Source: Leptasterias polaris
Taxonomy: Eukaryota; Echinodermata; Asteroidea; Forcipulatida; Asteriidae
NCBI GenBank assembly: GCA_037783415.1
Contig: JAZGTN010000027.1
Span: forward strand, 6,472,001-6,536,000
Length of the DNA stretch: 64,000 nucleotides
Reading direction: 5' to 3'
The translations under genes were made by a program, and so were the position numbers. Shown here piece by piece: positions 1 through 11,999 of this stretch. How positions within the stretch are numbered: position 1 is the stretch's first letter; the number at the start of each line of letters is the position of its first letter. The notes beneath the pieces were generated by a model. The model saw nothing but the letters and a program-made list of their open reading frames with translations. It was not told the origin of the DNA and ran no database searches.

Positions 1-844
1 GTCGGGGCCTAAATTGTTGATCAATAGCTATGACAAATGCAGAAGTGAAAGATATCAACATTACAATTATGTGAAAAATTCAGAGGTTATAGATATTGAC
101 ATTACAATTATAAAACTACAAATACATTATGAAAACATTTAAACAGCATTCCCGTTAACAATTTCTCGCTCAGTAACTGTTTAAAGGCCCTGTAGGTACA
201 CTATTGGTAAGATCGAAAAACACAAATGTTCACAAATTCACGCATAACTTACATGATTTAAAGTAAGTAATGGTAGAAAGGGTTCCTTAAAATATTTCTG
301 CCTTAAATGCTATCGTTTCTGAGAAATGAGTAAAACAATAGTTTTTATCACGCGTGATAATAAACTCGATGTTTGAAAAACAGAAAACACAAGGTCTCTT
401 TTCACTATTTTCTCGTGACCTCGATGACCAATTGAGCTCAAACTTTCACAGGTTTGTTTGTTCATGCATTATGTTGAATCACACAAAATGTGGACACTGA
501 TTTTGAGCTGTTACCATTACGTCTAATAACAGATTTTGTTTCACGTTCATGGTAGGCCTAATGCATGTCGACTTGATACATAAAAAATAAGAACCGAGAA
601 TTAAGAACAAGTTTCTCACACTAAGACTTTATTTTCTCAGCTGGTAGGTCTAATAAAACTCCGTAAGTGCTAAATATGACAGGACGACGTCATCTAAATG
701 TTACGATGCCATAATCCAGAAATAATTATCATGGTACTTATTTTCTTATAGCAAAGTGGAGATATTAATTAAAAGACAAAATAGTTCAAAGAAATTCACG
801 TGGAGCTGACAAGTGCATGGACTATTACTCTCCTTCATTGTATG
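1..844. other. intergenic, nothing recognised
   Basis: AT-rich sequence with no convincing exon, RNA gene or inverted repeat that I could find. Confidence 0.4.
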
Positions 845-909
845 TTATCTACATTTATATAGGATTGAAACAATCGAACGGTTCATAAAACCAAAGGTGT
901 ACTTTTTAA
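845..909 (+). repeat. fragment of TTAA-type MITE family 1
   Basis: About 65 bases resemble the right end of the MITE seen whole at 1480-1868 and 14739-15122: CTACATTTATATAGGATT, then an ACCAAAGGTGTAC-like terminus ending near a TTAA-like site. Only the right end is present. Confidence 0.5.
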
Positions 910-998
910 GTACATGAACAGTAGTTCGACGTCTTAAACATTTAACAGTGACTGACCCACTGGAAGTAGAAAGATCGACTTTTGCAGTCGCTCGGAAC

Positions 999-2287
999 CA
1001 AGGGCGTCGATGGGTGGGGGACGGGGGGACATGTCCCCCCCCCCACTTTTTAGACTGGGGGGGGGGGGACAGCATATCAGATGTCCCCCCACTTTTTGAT
1101 TAACTGTTCATTAGAAATATGCAACAAAATTTAAAAATAAATACACCATTTTCTTGATTTAATATTTCAATACAGTTTTTGTTCAGATAAAAGAATAGCG
1201 AACAAACGGTGACATTTTTTCTTCATTTTCATCTTTTTTCTGATGGACCACGCGCAGAATGGTATTTTGGGCCTATTTCCGTTTCTATAATACAGACAAT
1301 AGACGACAAGTTTCGTTTAAGACATGAACGCCAAAATCCCGCTTACATACCTTGTTAGCATTCAAGTTATGCGTCGTTTGTGTATGCTACATGTGTACGG
1401 TACACGATCCCCCCACAAAGGAAGTCAGTGAGTGCGCGCACGTGCAACAAGTGTTACATTTTAACGCACAAAATGTAGTAAAATCCACAGTACACTTTGG
1501 TATTGACTCTGAAAATTAATGGCAATAAAACTTACTTGGTAAGAAGTACAGCAGCTTTGGGTAGTATAATGAATTTTGAGAAACTTTTAACTTTGATGTA
1601 CGGGGGTTATGGAAAAATATATCACTTTTTATTCCCCAAAATTTGAATCTGAGAAGCGTTTCTGTCAGAAACGCTTCTCAGACTGTGTATTCCTATGGGG
1701 AATATTCTTCCTGCGTGGAAATATTCGCTCCGGTTTTTCGGTGATATCTCAAAAACGCGACCACCTTTTGAAGTGAAATGTTCACAGGTTAGTTTTATTG
1801 TATGTACCTACATTTATATAGTATTAACACAATCAGTAGGCTCCAATTACCAAACGTATGCAGCACCTTTAAAATAAATAGGAGTAGGTTGTTCAGTGTT
1901 ATAATTTTGTTTTCTAAAAACAAAATATTAATTTAAAAAAAGAAAAACGAAAGAAGAAACAAAAACATCAAAAACTCTCTCAATTTTACTGAAGAAATTG
2001 TCGCAATGTGGTTACAATTAAAAAGGATTGTGAATAATATGAAGTTTGTATTTGACAGAATCTCGGTTTTACATAAGGGAAACCAATGCCCAAATCCCAT
2101 TTCGGATGATGCTTTTGTTAAATATCACCCCCTGTAACTCACCTCCTGGTCAAACAAAAAATAGGGAACAAGTGTAACACAGTAATTAAATGTAAAAGTA
2201 ATGTGTGGGGTGAAAATAATGTAAGATGTATTTTTTCAAGACTTGCTCGCCCGTCCCCCCTACTTTTCAGTAGCGATCGACGCCTCT
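999..2287. mobile_element. 1.29-kb TIR element with 9-bp target duplication
   Basis: The direct repeat GCTCGGAAC occurs at 990-998 and again at 2288-2296. Between the copies the ends are inverted: AAGGGCGTCGATGG on the left and CGATCGACGCCT on the right, each followed by runs of G/C with ACTTTT. A 9-bp duplication and short TIRs suggest a DNA transposon without a transposase, perhaps Mutator-like, but the superfamily is not decidable. A family 1 TTAA MITE (1480-1868) is nested inside. Confidence 0.6.
1480..1868 (+). mobile_element. TTAA-type MITE, family 1, copy 1
   Basis: About 390 bases matching 14739-15122 and, in reverse, 51476-51853. It contains a short inner palindrome (GAAGCGTTTCTG/CAGAAACGCTTC) at about 1650-1680. 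The right end CAGCACCT is followed by TTAA at 1869-1872; the left end is diverged, so that boundary is approximate. There is no coding capacity. Confidence 0.65.
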
Positions 2288-2469
2288 GCTCGGAACGACC
2301 TCTGGAACGTGTTGGTTTTAGACGTCGAACCTAATGTAGGCCTAATTCATGTTAAGTTAAGTTCGCCTGTCTGAAACCAAAATTTAGTCTAGACTAGTCG
2401 ACCTAGAATCGCTCCTAATCTATTTGGTTCGGCGCGACTCGGCTGCTGGTGTTATAGTGTAATACTCAT

Positions 2470-2843
2470 TCATACTTCAATTACAGAACCATATCGTCCC
2501 ATCCCAAGCGTTTCATCAACACAGCCAGTGCTATATCTGCGCCGGCGCAGTGGAGTTTTCTCGTCAGGCTCTTCTTCTTCTTCAATTATTTCGTCCGCCT
2601 CGTGGGCAACCTCAACCCCAGGGCTGATTCGACTCTCCACTGTCTTTGTAATCATCCCCGTCAGTGCTTGCGACTTCCTCTCGCTGTCGTTCGGCGACTT
2701 TGCAGCGGCGGTACCACCACTTCTCCGCTTGTCCTTTAGTTTGGGCGGGATATAAAGGATGTTCCCTTTGAGCGTGCGTAGAGACTTGATGCAGATTGGC
2801 TGGAAGACGAGGCTCCAAATGATTACCAGAAAGCAGTTCCAGA
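2470..2843 (-). CDS. slc51a: SLC51A-like exon 7 (last exon)
   Basis: Acceptor ctcatctacAG/TCTGG; TGA stop at 2470-2472. It encodes residues 284-406: the last hydrophobic segment WNCFLVIIWSLVFQPICI, then about 100 residues of charged tail with EEEEE and RRRR. The tail shows nothing conserved that I recognise. Confidence 0.85.
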
Positions 2844-5800
2844 CTGTAGATGAGAAGTAGTGAGATTTTGAGTTTATTTGTCAGAAATAATTTGGCCGTC
2901 CTCTTTAACTGTTTTACCGGCATCGATCCATAAACAGAGAGAGTGTGCATATATATTTTTTTTATTTAGTTGTTAGTTTAATAAATATTTATTTATTTGC
3001 TCATTTATGTATGTATGTATGTATGTATGTATGTTTGTATGTATGTATGTATGTCATGGTATTATCAGAAGAGAGGGGACAGTAGAACAAAGGAACACAA
3101 AAGGGGCAATGGTGTTCTCACATTGGACTCCTTTGTAATTTTGTGTCCTCACTTTTTGTTATGCACTTAGTCAATGGAGAGTGTTAAGTTAGAGGGACAA
3201 AGGAAAGTCCTCACATTGATAGCAATGTAAGAATATGTATGTAGGCCTATATGTCTTTATTCATTTATCTATTTATGTATTAGTTAATTAATTAATTAAT
3301 TACAATTGACCAGCTTACCCTCAGCCCTTGCCTTATAAGGGAATGGGTTTGCACACGGTACAGCAACTATTGCGAAGTTGATGATGCTAGGTTGTAGATT
3401 GGTCATTAAGAGAGCGAACTGAACCACCAGAAACTTGGGTACGGTGGAGTAGTTCTCCAGGCGAGGCTTTGACGCTTTGTGGATGGTACCCAGGACCTGC
3501 ATTGCAGTCATCGTGCTTAGTATGGTGAGGATGGTAATCCAAAGGCCCGGAAGACGGGGGTCCTGTTAATCAATACAGATCAAAGGTCATCGATTTGGGA
3601 AAATATCAATTATTGATTAGATTACAATAATAATCAACGATGGTCATATGGTTTACATTGCTGGTAATATTTTGCTTGGTTGTATACACTTATAAATGAA
3701 GTGTCTACTCATGGTAGGGATGTCCATGTACATGTACGTTGATGGAGGCTGTGACACTTTCCCTCGTCATATTGTCATCAGAATTACTAATCATTGTACT
3801 TATTCAATTCGTTTAATTTATTTTCGTTGTTTTTGCTGTTATTCGTTGTTTGTTGGGTTTTTTCTCCGTTTTTTCTCATTTTATTTATCTCACCCGATAA
3901 GGATACCTGCCAATTATCACACAGGTGTTGGGCTAGACATAAGCAATATTTTGTATCCCTGATGCAATTTTTATAACACCTATTAAAGTTGTCATTGTTG
4001 TCATTGTTGTCATTGTTGTTATTGTTACTGTTACAGATTGAGACCAATTCAAGCTAAAATTAACACTAAACTCGGATATGCACCAGAAATAAATTGCTAC
4101 GAACATTATTTGAAGAAAAACCCCAACATGCCAATTTTGACTTCTTCCATAACAAATCTGGGATGAGTAATCAGAATGCCATGTGATTTCTGTGGATTCC
4201 CGCGTCCACGCAAACACAAGTTCTCCAAGCAATGTTTTTCAAACAACAGTTTATATTAGGCCTATGTGTCCTGTCAGTTTTGTTTTCTCTAGTCATGCAT
4301 AAAATATCCCACTCTAGTGGATGGAACATCCGTTAATCAAACCTTAAATTGGAACTTACCAATGTAATGTTAGTTGGGAATGTTCCATCAATAGTGAACA
4401 TTTGAGTCAGAAACAACAGGGCTGGTCTAACCACTGCAATCTGCATGACCAACATCTCCAGTCTAATGTACTGCTTCCTGAACAAAGAAAAGAAAAGATA
4501 GGGATACCAAAACTAGAAGAACACTATGACGTTTTGTATACGACACACTGTATTATTTCGTGCTTGGTTGACTCTCACATGAGCCTTTGTGTGATCCTGA
4601 GGAAATGGATACCAATCGATATCTGCTGCCTATCGCTCATTTTCTGTCACTTCTAAGCACGGAAATTACTCAGAGTCACAGCCGTCAGCAATTTATCATA
4701 ATCTACGAGTAGGAATTGGGTCAAATATATCAGAGAAGATCAAGGAAATGAAATGGAGACGTGTGCGAGGCACTTAACAAGGAGGCAAGACAACATACTG
4801 GAATAAAAGAGACAACACAGAATGGCAACCAAGGACAGGCAAGAGAAGAAGGTGAATACACAAAAGGAGACGGAAAGATGAAATTGGTGTATATTATGAA
4901 GACAGCAACACGGAGTGGAATAAAACGTGACAGAAGGGAGTGGGAAATGCAGGAAGGGGGCTTTATTAAAAAATGGATGAATACAGCCTGATGATGATGC
5001 TAATGATGGGGGGGGGGGGGGGGGGGGGGAGCTGATGATGATAATGATAATGATGATGATGACGCATTACCTCCTTCGATGCATACTGATCTAAGTTGTA
5101 TTCAATATTGAACACTTATTCATTTAGCCTATTTATTTCAGGCTTTAAACAGCTACCTGAGCGAAATGTTTTAACAGGAATGCTATTCAAACTTGTTCAT
5201 CATGTTTTTGTTTATCATTTTAATGTAATTTTGAATTTTGAAACTTCTGAATTTTTCGTAATTATCGATCACAAAATTGGCCCAAAACCTCAAGGTTTTG
5301 AAAAACTAGAAACACTTCTGCCGTTGACGGCGTGCTAAATTGCAATACTTTGACGTCATTTTGGGGAGTTTGCATTGGTATACCTCCGTGCTGCAACATA
5401 GCGGCTATACAAAACGGAGCTCCCACATTATAACGTAACATGAGTGATGACGTAACAGGGCTTTTCGCGAATCTTTCTGAAAAAGCACCGGAGAATTGTA
5501 TTCAAAATTATTGTTTTTACACAATTAATACAATTTAACCAACGAAAGTTGCACAGGAAGACGGCTGTGTTTGCGAACAAATTTTACTTACTTCTTAAGG
5601 ACACGTGCGTAGAATTTCTCCGGGCAGCAGCAGCAACAGCAGCAACATATCGGCTGATTGTACTTGACTGGAAAATCTTTCATCTTACCAATCATTGCAT
5701 CTTCACCTCCGAAATAATCCACAATCAGGTTCAGATAGTTGTAGATGGTGGGAAATAAAAACCTGGTCAAGAGTTGAAATAAATAAAGAGTGTGCTGTTG

Positions 5801-8800
5801 CAAAGAACCAATGACACGGCCAAATGTCACGGCGCTGCTTAATACCACATAATTCTTCGCTTATCCATATTTTGTGGGCCCTCTAAATGTAGACCTTATG
5901 CATTGACGTCACCAAGCCGCCATCTTAGAGGTAAACTGATGATGAAACAATGGAAACGCGCTGATTTGTACGCGCGGCGCACAAGACTGGCCAATGAGCA
6001 TCTTCCTTTTGACCTCTAGGTGAGGGCGCCCTACTCAAATGACGTCATATGCATAAGGTCTATTCTATACTAGATTTGAGAGCCAGTTAGGCTTGAGTGT
6101 AAACAAACTGCCCAATTGTGACCTTGGGGTTGTTGACTACCAACTTGAAGTATTTTGAGTAACCTTAGGCCCAGAAAAATTGTCTTATTTACTGAGAGGT
6201 GCAAGGATTTTTTTTCATAACACATAAGACATAAGAAACTGTATTACTCTCCAAAAAGAAGAAACAACACTACAAATATCAAAAAGTTACAAGTTACAAA
6301 AGGCAGATCAAATATTGCACAAGAAACAATGCACAAGGACTCAAACAAATCAATACATTCACCCCACAGTCTAGCCATGTAGACAAAAACAAGATGAGAA
6401 ATTGAGAATATGCACAGTTTATGAACCAATGCTCGAACCAATGCTCGGACGCTCAAATTGAGCTGAGGATAAAAATTGACGAGTCAATGGATAATTTTCC
6501 CTTCAGTGTAAACAGTTGTGAGACTTCAAAGCATTTTAGGAGATTTCCCCCCGATTATTTAGCTTTTTGCACTGTATGCTAGAGGAGTTTATTTAGAGGG
6601 TGTATCCGTAGAATCATGCGCTTTTTACGGGTCACCGAAGCACAGAAATCGTTTGTACAGCAGCGCCATAAAACAACTAGGGCATGATTTATTTCACCGT
6701 ATATTATTTAAGCCAAATTCTGCGTGAAATCAGTGACAAACAACACACACAATGAACATTCTTGTCTGGTAACCAGGGGCCGATTTTACATATAGAGCTA
6801 AGATTGATCTTAACTGTGTATAAATCTTAATTGCTGAGCAAAGTGCGATGCCACAATACAAATATCACTGTGAAAATAATAACAACTAATTCTGAGGTGA
6901 ATCTTTATACTGCCTTGTGAAATCGAGACCTGAGACCTGGGCCCAATCATAGCACTGCTTAATAACGGCAGTTTCTAAAGCACACGGAAAGGCACCTTCC
7001 GGTGCTTACTGCATGAAAATGCTAGCAATGCGCATTCTACTAGACTTCTTCTACTGGCTCACCGCTTAGTTAGTGCAAGATATCAGGAGTGCGGCCACCA
7101 TTCTTCAGGAATGTAAGTTGCTTCTCAAAGACCATTATGTCAAACTGCTCTTTTCCCCTGCTGCATTGTTTTTATGAAAATAGCATTGATTAATACTTAC
7201 AAATTGGCAGCAGCATTTGATAGAAGAGCTGCTTTAGGTAAATATATCCCAAACATTGAGACAATGCAGATCACCTGAAATACAAATGGGAGGGGGGGGG
7301 GGGGGATATTAAAACCTAAAACCTTACTCATTTAATTAATTTCTTTGATTTGTGTCTGTGAGGATATTGGGTACCCCAAAATTCACAAAATTGATATTTT
7401 GTATTGTTTCTTAGTATAATATGTGTTGTTTTGTAACACTATTGATTTAGCCTTAGTAACATTGATTAAGGTTAATTAGAAAATAAAATAAAATAAAGAA
7501 TTCAATACAAAATTCAATTTAGGGAAAATTGTTTTTATATAACTCACACAAAGATCATTTTCATTTGATTTGTGGAGCACACGTCACGTGTCATACATTA
7601 TTGCATGTACCAAGTATTATTGTTGCCGCGACGTTGGACTGTCGTGCATGGAAATTAATATAGGACGGGTATATTGAACTTCGATGCTTAATTCTCGGAG
7701 TCGTTTCCAAAACAATCGTTCCCGCTCGTTTGTCCAAACAAGGCAAGGTTGTGTCACAGTAGAAAAGGATGGTGTCTATACAATGGAGTCGTCCACGTTT
7801 AGAACGCCTTTTAAAAAGTTTTTTAAGAGCGTGGGGTGGACGAGTTTCTGTGTCTATTTTGTGTTTATTGTGAAATATTGTTTAAATGACAAGGATCTAT
7901 GTGTGTGTGTTATATGAAACATTGCATGTCGTTAGTGCCTTGTCGCAGAATATACTCACTCGGTGAAATCTGGCTTTTCCATTCGCCGATTGAAATGGAA
8001 TAGTCCAGATTTCAGCTCGTGATTATATTCTTTGAAAATGTACTCAAATGCATAAACTTGTTGTATAACAGAACTTGGTTCCTCACCGGCCACAATGAGT
8101 AGATCCAGATCATTGATGAGGCTCTCTCACTGTGTGGAATATTCTTGGTTATCCAAACGATACCATCAATCATAACAATAGTCTGGACTGCGGTGATAAC
8201 AGTAGCGAGTATCAAGCAAGCCAAGCCACCGGGATTGTACTCAAAATCTAAAGAGAGAAACGTACGAGACTTCAAACTGTGAATCATACTCTGATTTGAG
8301 TCTGGGACCCAATTCATAACACCTGTAAAGCATATGTTTTCTGCTTACGGAGCGGCTGTAAGCATAAATTCTATTTCATGAACACTGCACAGCTACTAAA
8401 ACCGTATAACCAAAGCAAAAGGCACTCTAGCTTCCCACGCATGCAGGCCCAATTTCATAGAGCTGCTTAAACACAAAATCTAAGCACAACAAAATTATGC
8501 TTACCATGTGAATACTACCAGCCAAAATACCATGCTAATTTCTGCTAAGCATGAAATTATTAAAGTATTTGTTTTGCTTAAGCAGCTCTAAATAAGGCAC
8601 TGTCAAGCGGTTTTTGCTTTTGCTGATGGGTGACGCAACAATGCAAATCCATTGTGACCGCGCATACGCTCAGTCAAAATTGTCTCGACCGTTTATGAAA
8701 TACATTTTATATTATTGATAAACTAAGTGCCCTAGGGTTAGATTCGTACTCATATCTTCCATAAAGAGAAGATATCAGAAATTGCTTTCTGTGCCAATCG

Positions 8801-9904
8801 AGATGGGCCCAATTTCATGGCTCTATTACCGCAGAATTCTGCGCTTAAAGCCCATAGAGTGTGCTTCAAAGGGCACCGGATAAGCGGAGAATTCCGCGAT
8901 ATAGAGCCATGAAATTGGACTTTGGTATAATCAACTGGAAAACTCGTTGTCAAGAAATTCAGGCACTTCATGCCATCCAAAATATGATTGTCGATGGTTC
9001 GAGTTTAACCCTATTCGCTACTTGCATGTCTCCACCATGTGCGTGTAGAGCCTCGACTTCGATCTTCATCTTTGTTGTGTTCTGTTTGGATGAAAGTTTT
9101 ATTACTTTACCGTGACAATACAGGATTGAATAATGCTTCTATTCACTGCTGTCCCCAAATCGAGGCTCTACACGCAAATGGCTGACCGTGCAAAAAGGCG
9201 AATTGCTTATTCTTTTTCCAAGGACTGAGTAAAACTACACATTGGTGATCACAAATTAACGTCAAATGTTTTCAAACATAAGATCTTGAGTTGCCGTTTA
9301 CTTTCTACTATCAATGTTTGAAACTTATACCCATGTAAATAACTTTGTTAGGTGAGTTTTCTGAATAAGCACTTTTTGTACAAAAATCATTTTGAACACG
9401 AAGTTGGACTTTGCGTGACCGCTGTTAGACATTTTTTCGACTTCCGATACTGGATGAATACATTAGCCCTGTTATGGATAAAGCATGTAAGAACATTGCT
9501 TTGCGGTATCGAAAACCAGTCTGAATGCAAGCCTCAGTTTAACCCAATAACAAATTCTTCTTCGGAAAACTTTAAAAAAGATAGCCGACACAAGGTCATA
9601 AACAGCAAGTGAAGGCTTTTGTATATCAAAATGTTGCCTTTATTTTCCCGTGAATATGTAACATACGACGAACTATAATAACTTCAGAGCTAAGGCCTTT
9701 CACATAAATTAAGAACTGCCTAAAACGAATAGGTCACAAACAAACTGCTTTGAAGCAGCGAATGTTTTCCATAGGTCTATATAAATATTTTCTATCTTTG
9801 AACTCAGAAACTAAGTGCAACTTACACTGAAACATTTCGGCAGCAGTTGGATTTGTAGTGCAGTTGAATTCCATGTGAGTTTCTGTCAAATTGGCTTCGT
9901 CCAT
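2470..9904 (-). CDS. slc51a: organic solute transporter subunit alpha-like protein (seven exons)
   Basis: Coding exons in order are 9826-9904, 8087-8247, 7201-7274, 5592-5762, 4360-4477, 3319-3562 and 2470-2843. They total 1221 bases (406 residues plus stop). All introns are GT-AG and every phase matches. The start ATG lies in a GCCATGG context. The product has a short N-terminus with NLT and NCT sequons, several hydrophobic segments, an FGG motif followed by eight consecutive cysteines (residues 144-151), and an LQPSI segment near residue 258. It ends in a charged cytoplasmic tail (EEEEE, then RRRR). The Cys cluster, FGG and LQPSI motifs and overall order fit the SLC51A/OST-alpha family, which moves bile acids or steroid conjugates across the basolateral membrane with a beta subunit. 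No beta subunit is visible here. The tail is longer than in the human protein. A 5' UTR exon may lie upstream. Confidence 0.85.
3006..3053. repeat. (TATG)n microsatellite
   Basis: About twelve TATG repeats with one TTTG interruption, in the last intron of the SLC51A-like gene. The rest of that intron (2844-3318) shows nothing else. Confidence 0.9.
3319..3562 (-). CDS. slc51a: SLC51A-like exon 6
   Basis: Acceptor gattaacAG/GACCCC and donor GAGG/GTAAGC. It encodes residues 202-282: a membrane segment (GLWITILTILSTMTAM), a short loop, then KFLVVQFALLMTNLQPSI, the most recognisable family segment. Confidence 0.9.
4360..4477 (-). CDS. slc51a: SLC51A-like exon 5
   Basis: Acceptor tttgttcAG/GAAGCAG and donor ATTACATTG/GTAAGT. 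It encodes residues 163-201, with the membrane segment VMQIAVVRPALLFLTQMF and an NIT sequon at its end. Confidence 0.85.
5008..5030 (+). repeat. G homopolymer
   Basis: More than 20 consecutive G followed by a GATGAT-rich stretch, in intron 4 of the SLC51A-like gene. Such runs are prone to length errors. Confidence 0.8.
5592..5762 (-). CDS. slc51a: SLC51A-like exon 4 (Cys-cluster exon)
   Basis: Acceptor ttgaccAG/GTTTTT and donor AAGAA/GTAAGT. It encodes residues 106-161 plus split codons, including FLFPTIYNYLNLIVDYFGG and the eight-Cys run read from a TGC/TGT codon repeat. The Cys cluster after FGG is characteristic of the family and may be palmitoylated (inference). Confidence 0.88.
5891..6061. 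mobile_element. 171-bp MITE with AGACC ends
   Basis: TIRs AGACCTTATGCATTGACGTC at the left and GACGTCATATGCATAAGGTCT at the right. The right flank is AT and the left flank GT. It lies in intron 3 of the SLC51A-like gene. The end sequence resembles the AT-flanked elements at 28023 and 52568. Confidence 0.65.
7201..7274 (-). CDS. slc51a: SLC51A-like exon 3
   Basis: A 74-base exon with acceptor ttcAG/GTGATC and donor AATTT/GTAAGT. It encodes residues 81-104, with the membrane segment VICIVSMFGIYLPKAALL. Its two trailing bases join the first base of the next exon to make Leu. Confidence 0.8.
8087..8247 (-). CDS. slc51a: SLC51A-like exon 2
   Basis: The acceptor tctctctttAG precedes ATTTTGAG and the donor is CCG/GTGAGG. 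It encodes residues 27 (shared) to 80, including the first hydrophobic segment GGLACLILATVITAVQTIVM. Confidence 0.85.
8456..8596. mobile_element. MITE with GGCCCAATTTCATAGAGCTG ends
   Basis: Imperfect inverted ends: GAGCTGCTTAA on the left and TTAAGCAGCTC on the right. It lies in intron 1 of the SLC51A-like gene. A related half-copy may lie near 6938. Confidence 0.5.
8806..8920. mobile_element. 115-bp MITE
   Basis: TIRs CCAATTTCATGGCTCTAT and ATAGAGCCATGAAATTGG flank about 75 bases. It lies in intron 1 of the SLC51A-like gene. Confidence 0.6.
9041..9175. mobile_element. 135-bp MITE
   Basis: Inverted ends GCGTGTAGAGCCTCGA and TCGAGGCTCTACACGC. It lies in intron 1 of the SLC51A-like gene and is non-coding. 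Confidence 0.6.
9826..9904 (-). CDS. slc51a: SLC51A-like exon 1 (start)
   Basis: Encodes residues 1-26, beginning MDEANLTETH, with the ATG in GCCATGG. Donor GTAAGT follows CAG-T, leaving one base of codon 27. The frame stays open upstream of the ATG with no other ATG, so this start is preferred. Confidence 0.75.
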
Positions 9905-10554
9905 GGCTTTGGTAAATGTTTCTTTTGTCACAGCAGAGACAAGAATGCAAGTGTTGATATCACACCATAATCAACGCGAGTCAAATAAGGTTCCCATAAG
10001 TACAAGATGATCATCAGTTCGAGCTAAGACATGCACTAGTATTAACTCTGATTCCTTAAACTCAAAATGGAATGATATTTCTGTGTTAAAAACTGAGCAG
10101 CGGTAGACTCCGGGACTTTGCCCGGCGTAGTGATAATGTTGAGCATACAATGCAGTACAGTGAACCTTGGAATCAACAGGGCCATATTTACATTGAGAAC
10201 TATTTTTGTGTTAATTTTGCGACAGAAGATATTTACCTCGGACTTTATGTTGTGTAACGACTGTCAGAGTGTTTTTACCAGAAGTCATGAGTCTGTGCAA
10301 ATAGATACCTTTTTGTATACCGGTGCTCGGGTTATCTCGCGGGCTATTTGTAGGGCCAAGTGCATAGTTCGGGAACTAAACAACCATATACGCTTAAAGG
10401 GACACACCGGTACCTGTGTCAAATTTACGGGGATACATGCTGTGCATGTTGCAAGTAGACTGGTGCTCTTTTTATGTAAGTGTTTTACAACGACAAGGCA
10501 TGAGGATCCAGTCCACGTTATCCATCTGAAAGTGTGTATAAACAACGGACAAGG

Positions 10555-10685
10555 AAACCAGTCAACTCGCCACCCAGCAAAGTCGCCAATTACAAAGTCG
10601 CCAACTACAAAGTCGCCCCCTAGCAAAGTCGCCACCTCACATACAAACTCGTCCCCTCTCAAAGTCGCCCCTCACAAAGGAATGT
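10555..10685 (+). repeat. short tandem repeat, AAAGTCGCC motif
   Basis: Degenerate repeats of AAAGTCGCC with 5-8 base spacers, inside the candidate TTAA element. Confidence 0.6.
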
Positions 10686-10711
10686 AACAATGTAAGTGGT
10701 GTGATTGGACT

Positions 10712-11040
10712 TCAGGGGAACGAAAGCTATCTTGAGGGAACAAAATTAGCTATCTTGAGAGAACGAAAGAGGAATTCTGGGGAACAAAATCTCATTGCGA
10801 GAGAACGAAAGCGTATTTTTAGGGAGCGAAAGCATATTTCGGGTGAATGAAAGTATATTTCGGGCCAACAAATTCAAAGTCGTATTTCGAGGAAATGAAA
10901 GCTTTTTTTTAGGGAACGAAATCTCCTTTCGAGGGAAAGAAAGCGTATTTCTGGGGAACTTAATCGTATTTCGGGGAAAAGAAAGCGTGTTCAAGGGAAC
11001 AAGAGCCTATTTTCTAGAAATAATCTATTTCGTTACCTGG
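10712..11040 (+). repeat. degenerate 24-bp minisatellite
   Basis: Repeats of a unit like GGGAACGAAAGCGTATTTC, with a period near 24 bases. It gives an 8-residue period (RGNESVFL-like) in a spurious ORF. Confidence 0.65.
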
Positions 11041-11999
11041 AAAAACACACTGCGTTCACAAAATGAAAAATAATACTTTGTGAGATGAGACAAAATTATA
11101 TTTTCATCGAATTAAATAATATTTTGAGGAAACGAAATGATTTTGTTGGAATTTTGTGTGTCGAGGGATGCAATAGAAATTTCGAGTGAGGTATTTTTTT
11201 CCCACCTTTTAATTTTTAATTTCTTTTTCACTTGTCCCTTCAGGGGCTCTGTTTTGTTTGTGTGTGTTTTTTTTTTTTTTTTTGGGGGGGGGCTCGTTTT
11301 TTTGGAATTGTTTGTCACGAATATTGTTTAAACTAATTGCACCGTCAATACAAAATTGGTATTCCTATTTATTGACATAAATCTTATTTAATTACCCAAG
11401 AAATTCGGTACAAATCGGGTCAAGGAACGTTCACAGAGCATTGAAAAGTTGCGATTTTGAAACAACGGATTCGATCAGCGAGGTGTACCGACTAGCAAAC
11501 CTGCAATAACAACAACGTAGTTGGTGGTCTGGCTCCCTACCCCTTCCCACATGTTCATGAGCTTCCAGGTACAGCTATCTCTTGGCTAGTGGGTTTTAGT
11601 CGCTAGCACCGCCGAGATACTCTGCTCGCCAGCTTCACGACTGCCCCTGTGTTACGTGTAGCTATACCCCACGCTGTGCACTGTAAGACACGCTTCCGTT
11701 GCTCGGACTCTCTGAAATAAAATCTTACGTTCGATTTTTGTGTATTATTTACAACTTGTATCCATAATTTGAATACGTATTTTTGTGTGTCAAATACTCA
11801 TGAATTCTTGTTAAAAAACAGAGTTGAATTCGGATAACCCACGTGACCTTCGTTTTTTGAAAAATGCTCAAAAACAACCAAAATTGATGGTTTCTTTTAG
11901 GAACCGTTCTTCTCTATTCCTGGAAGACCTTAGGAGTCATGTTTTAGTCTATTTTTAGCCAAAATAGCCCAACGAAGCCGGTGTGTCCCTTTAACGTCA

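Larger units (their letters stand above)
10398..11990. mobile_element. candidate 1.6-kb TTAA-flanked TIR element
   Basis: AGGGACACACCGG preceded by TTAA (10394-10397), and CCGGTGTGTCCCT followed by TTAA (11991-11994). The inverted match is only about 13 bases beyond the TTAA, so this could be two ends of different copies rather than one element. The inside holds short tandem repeats and no transposase. Confidence 0.45.

Noticed and set aside
2528..2950. ORFs overlapping the last exon of the SLC51A-like gene (2528-2755 plus; 2612-2950 minus, other frame)
   Set aside because: The exon frame is fixed by phase with exon 6, by the hydrophobic segment and by the stop; these are its shadows.
10795..11073. 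92-codon ORF with RGNESVFL repeats
   Set aside because: Encoded by a degenerate 24-bp tandem repeat, with a competing ORF on the other strand.
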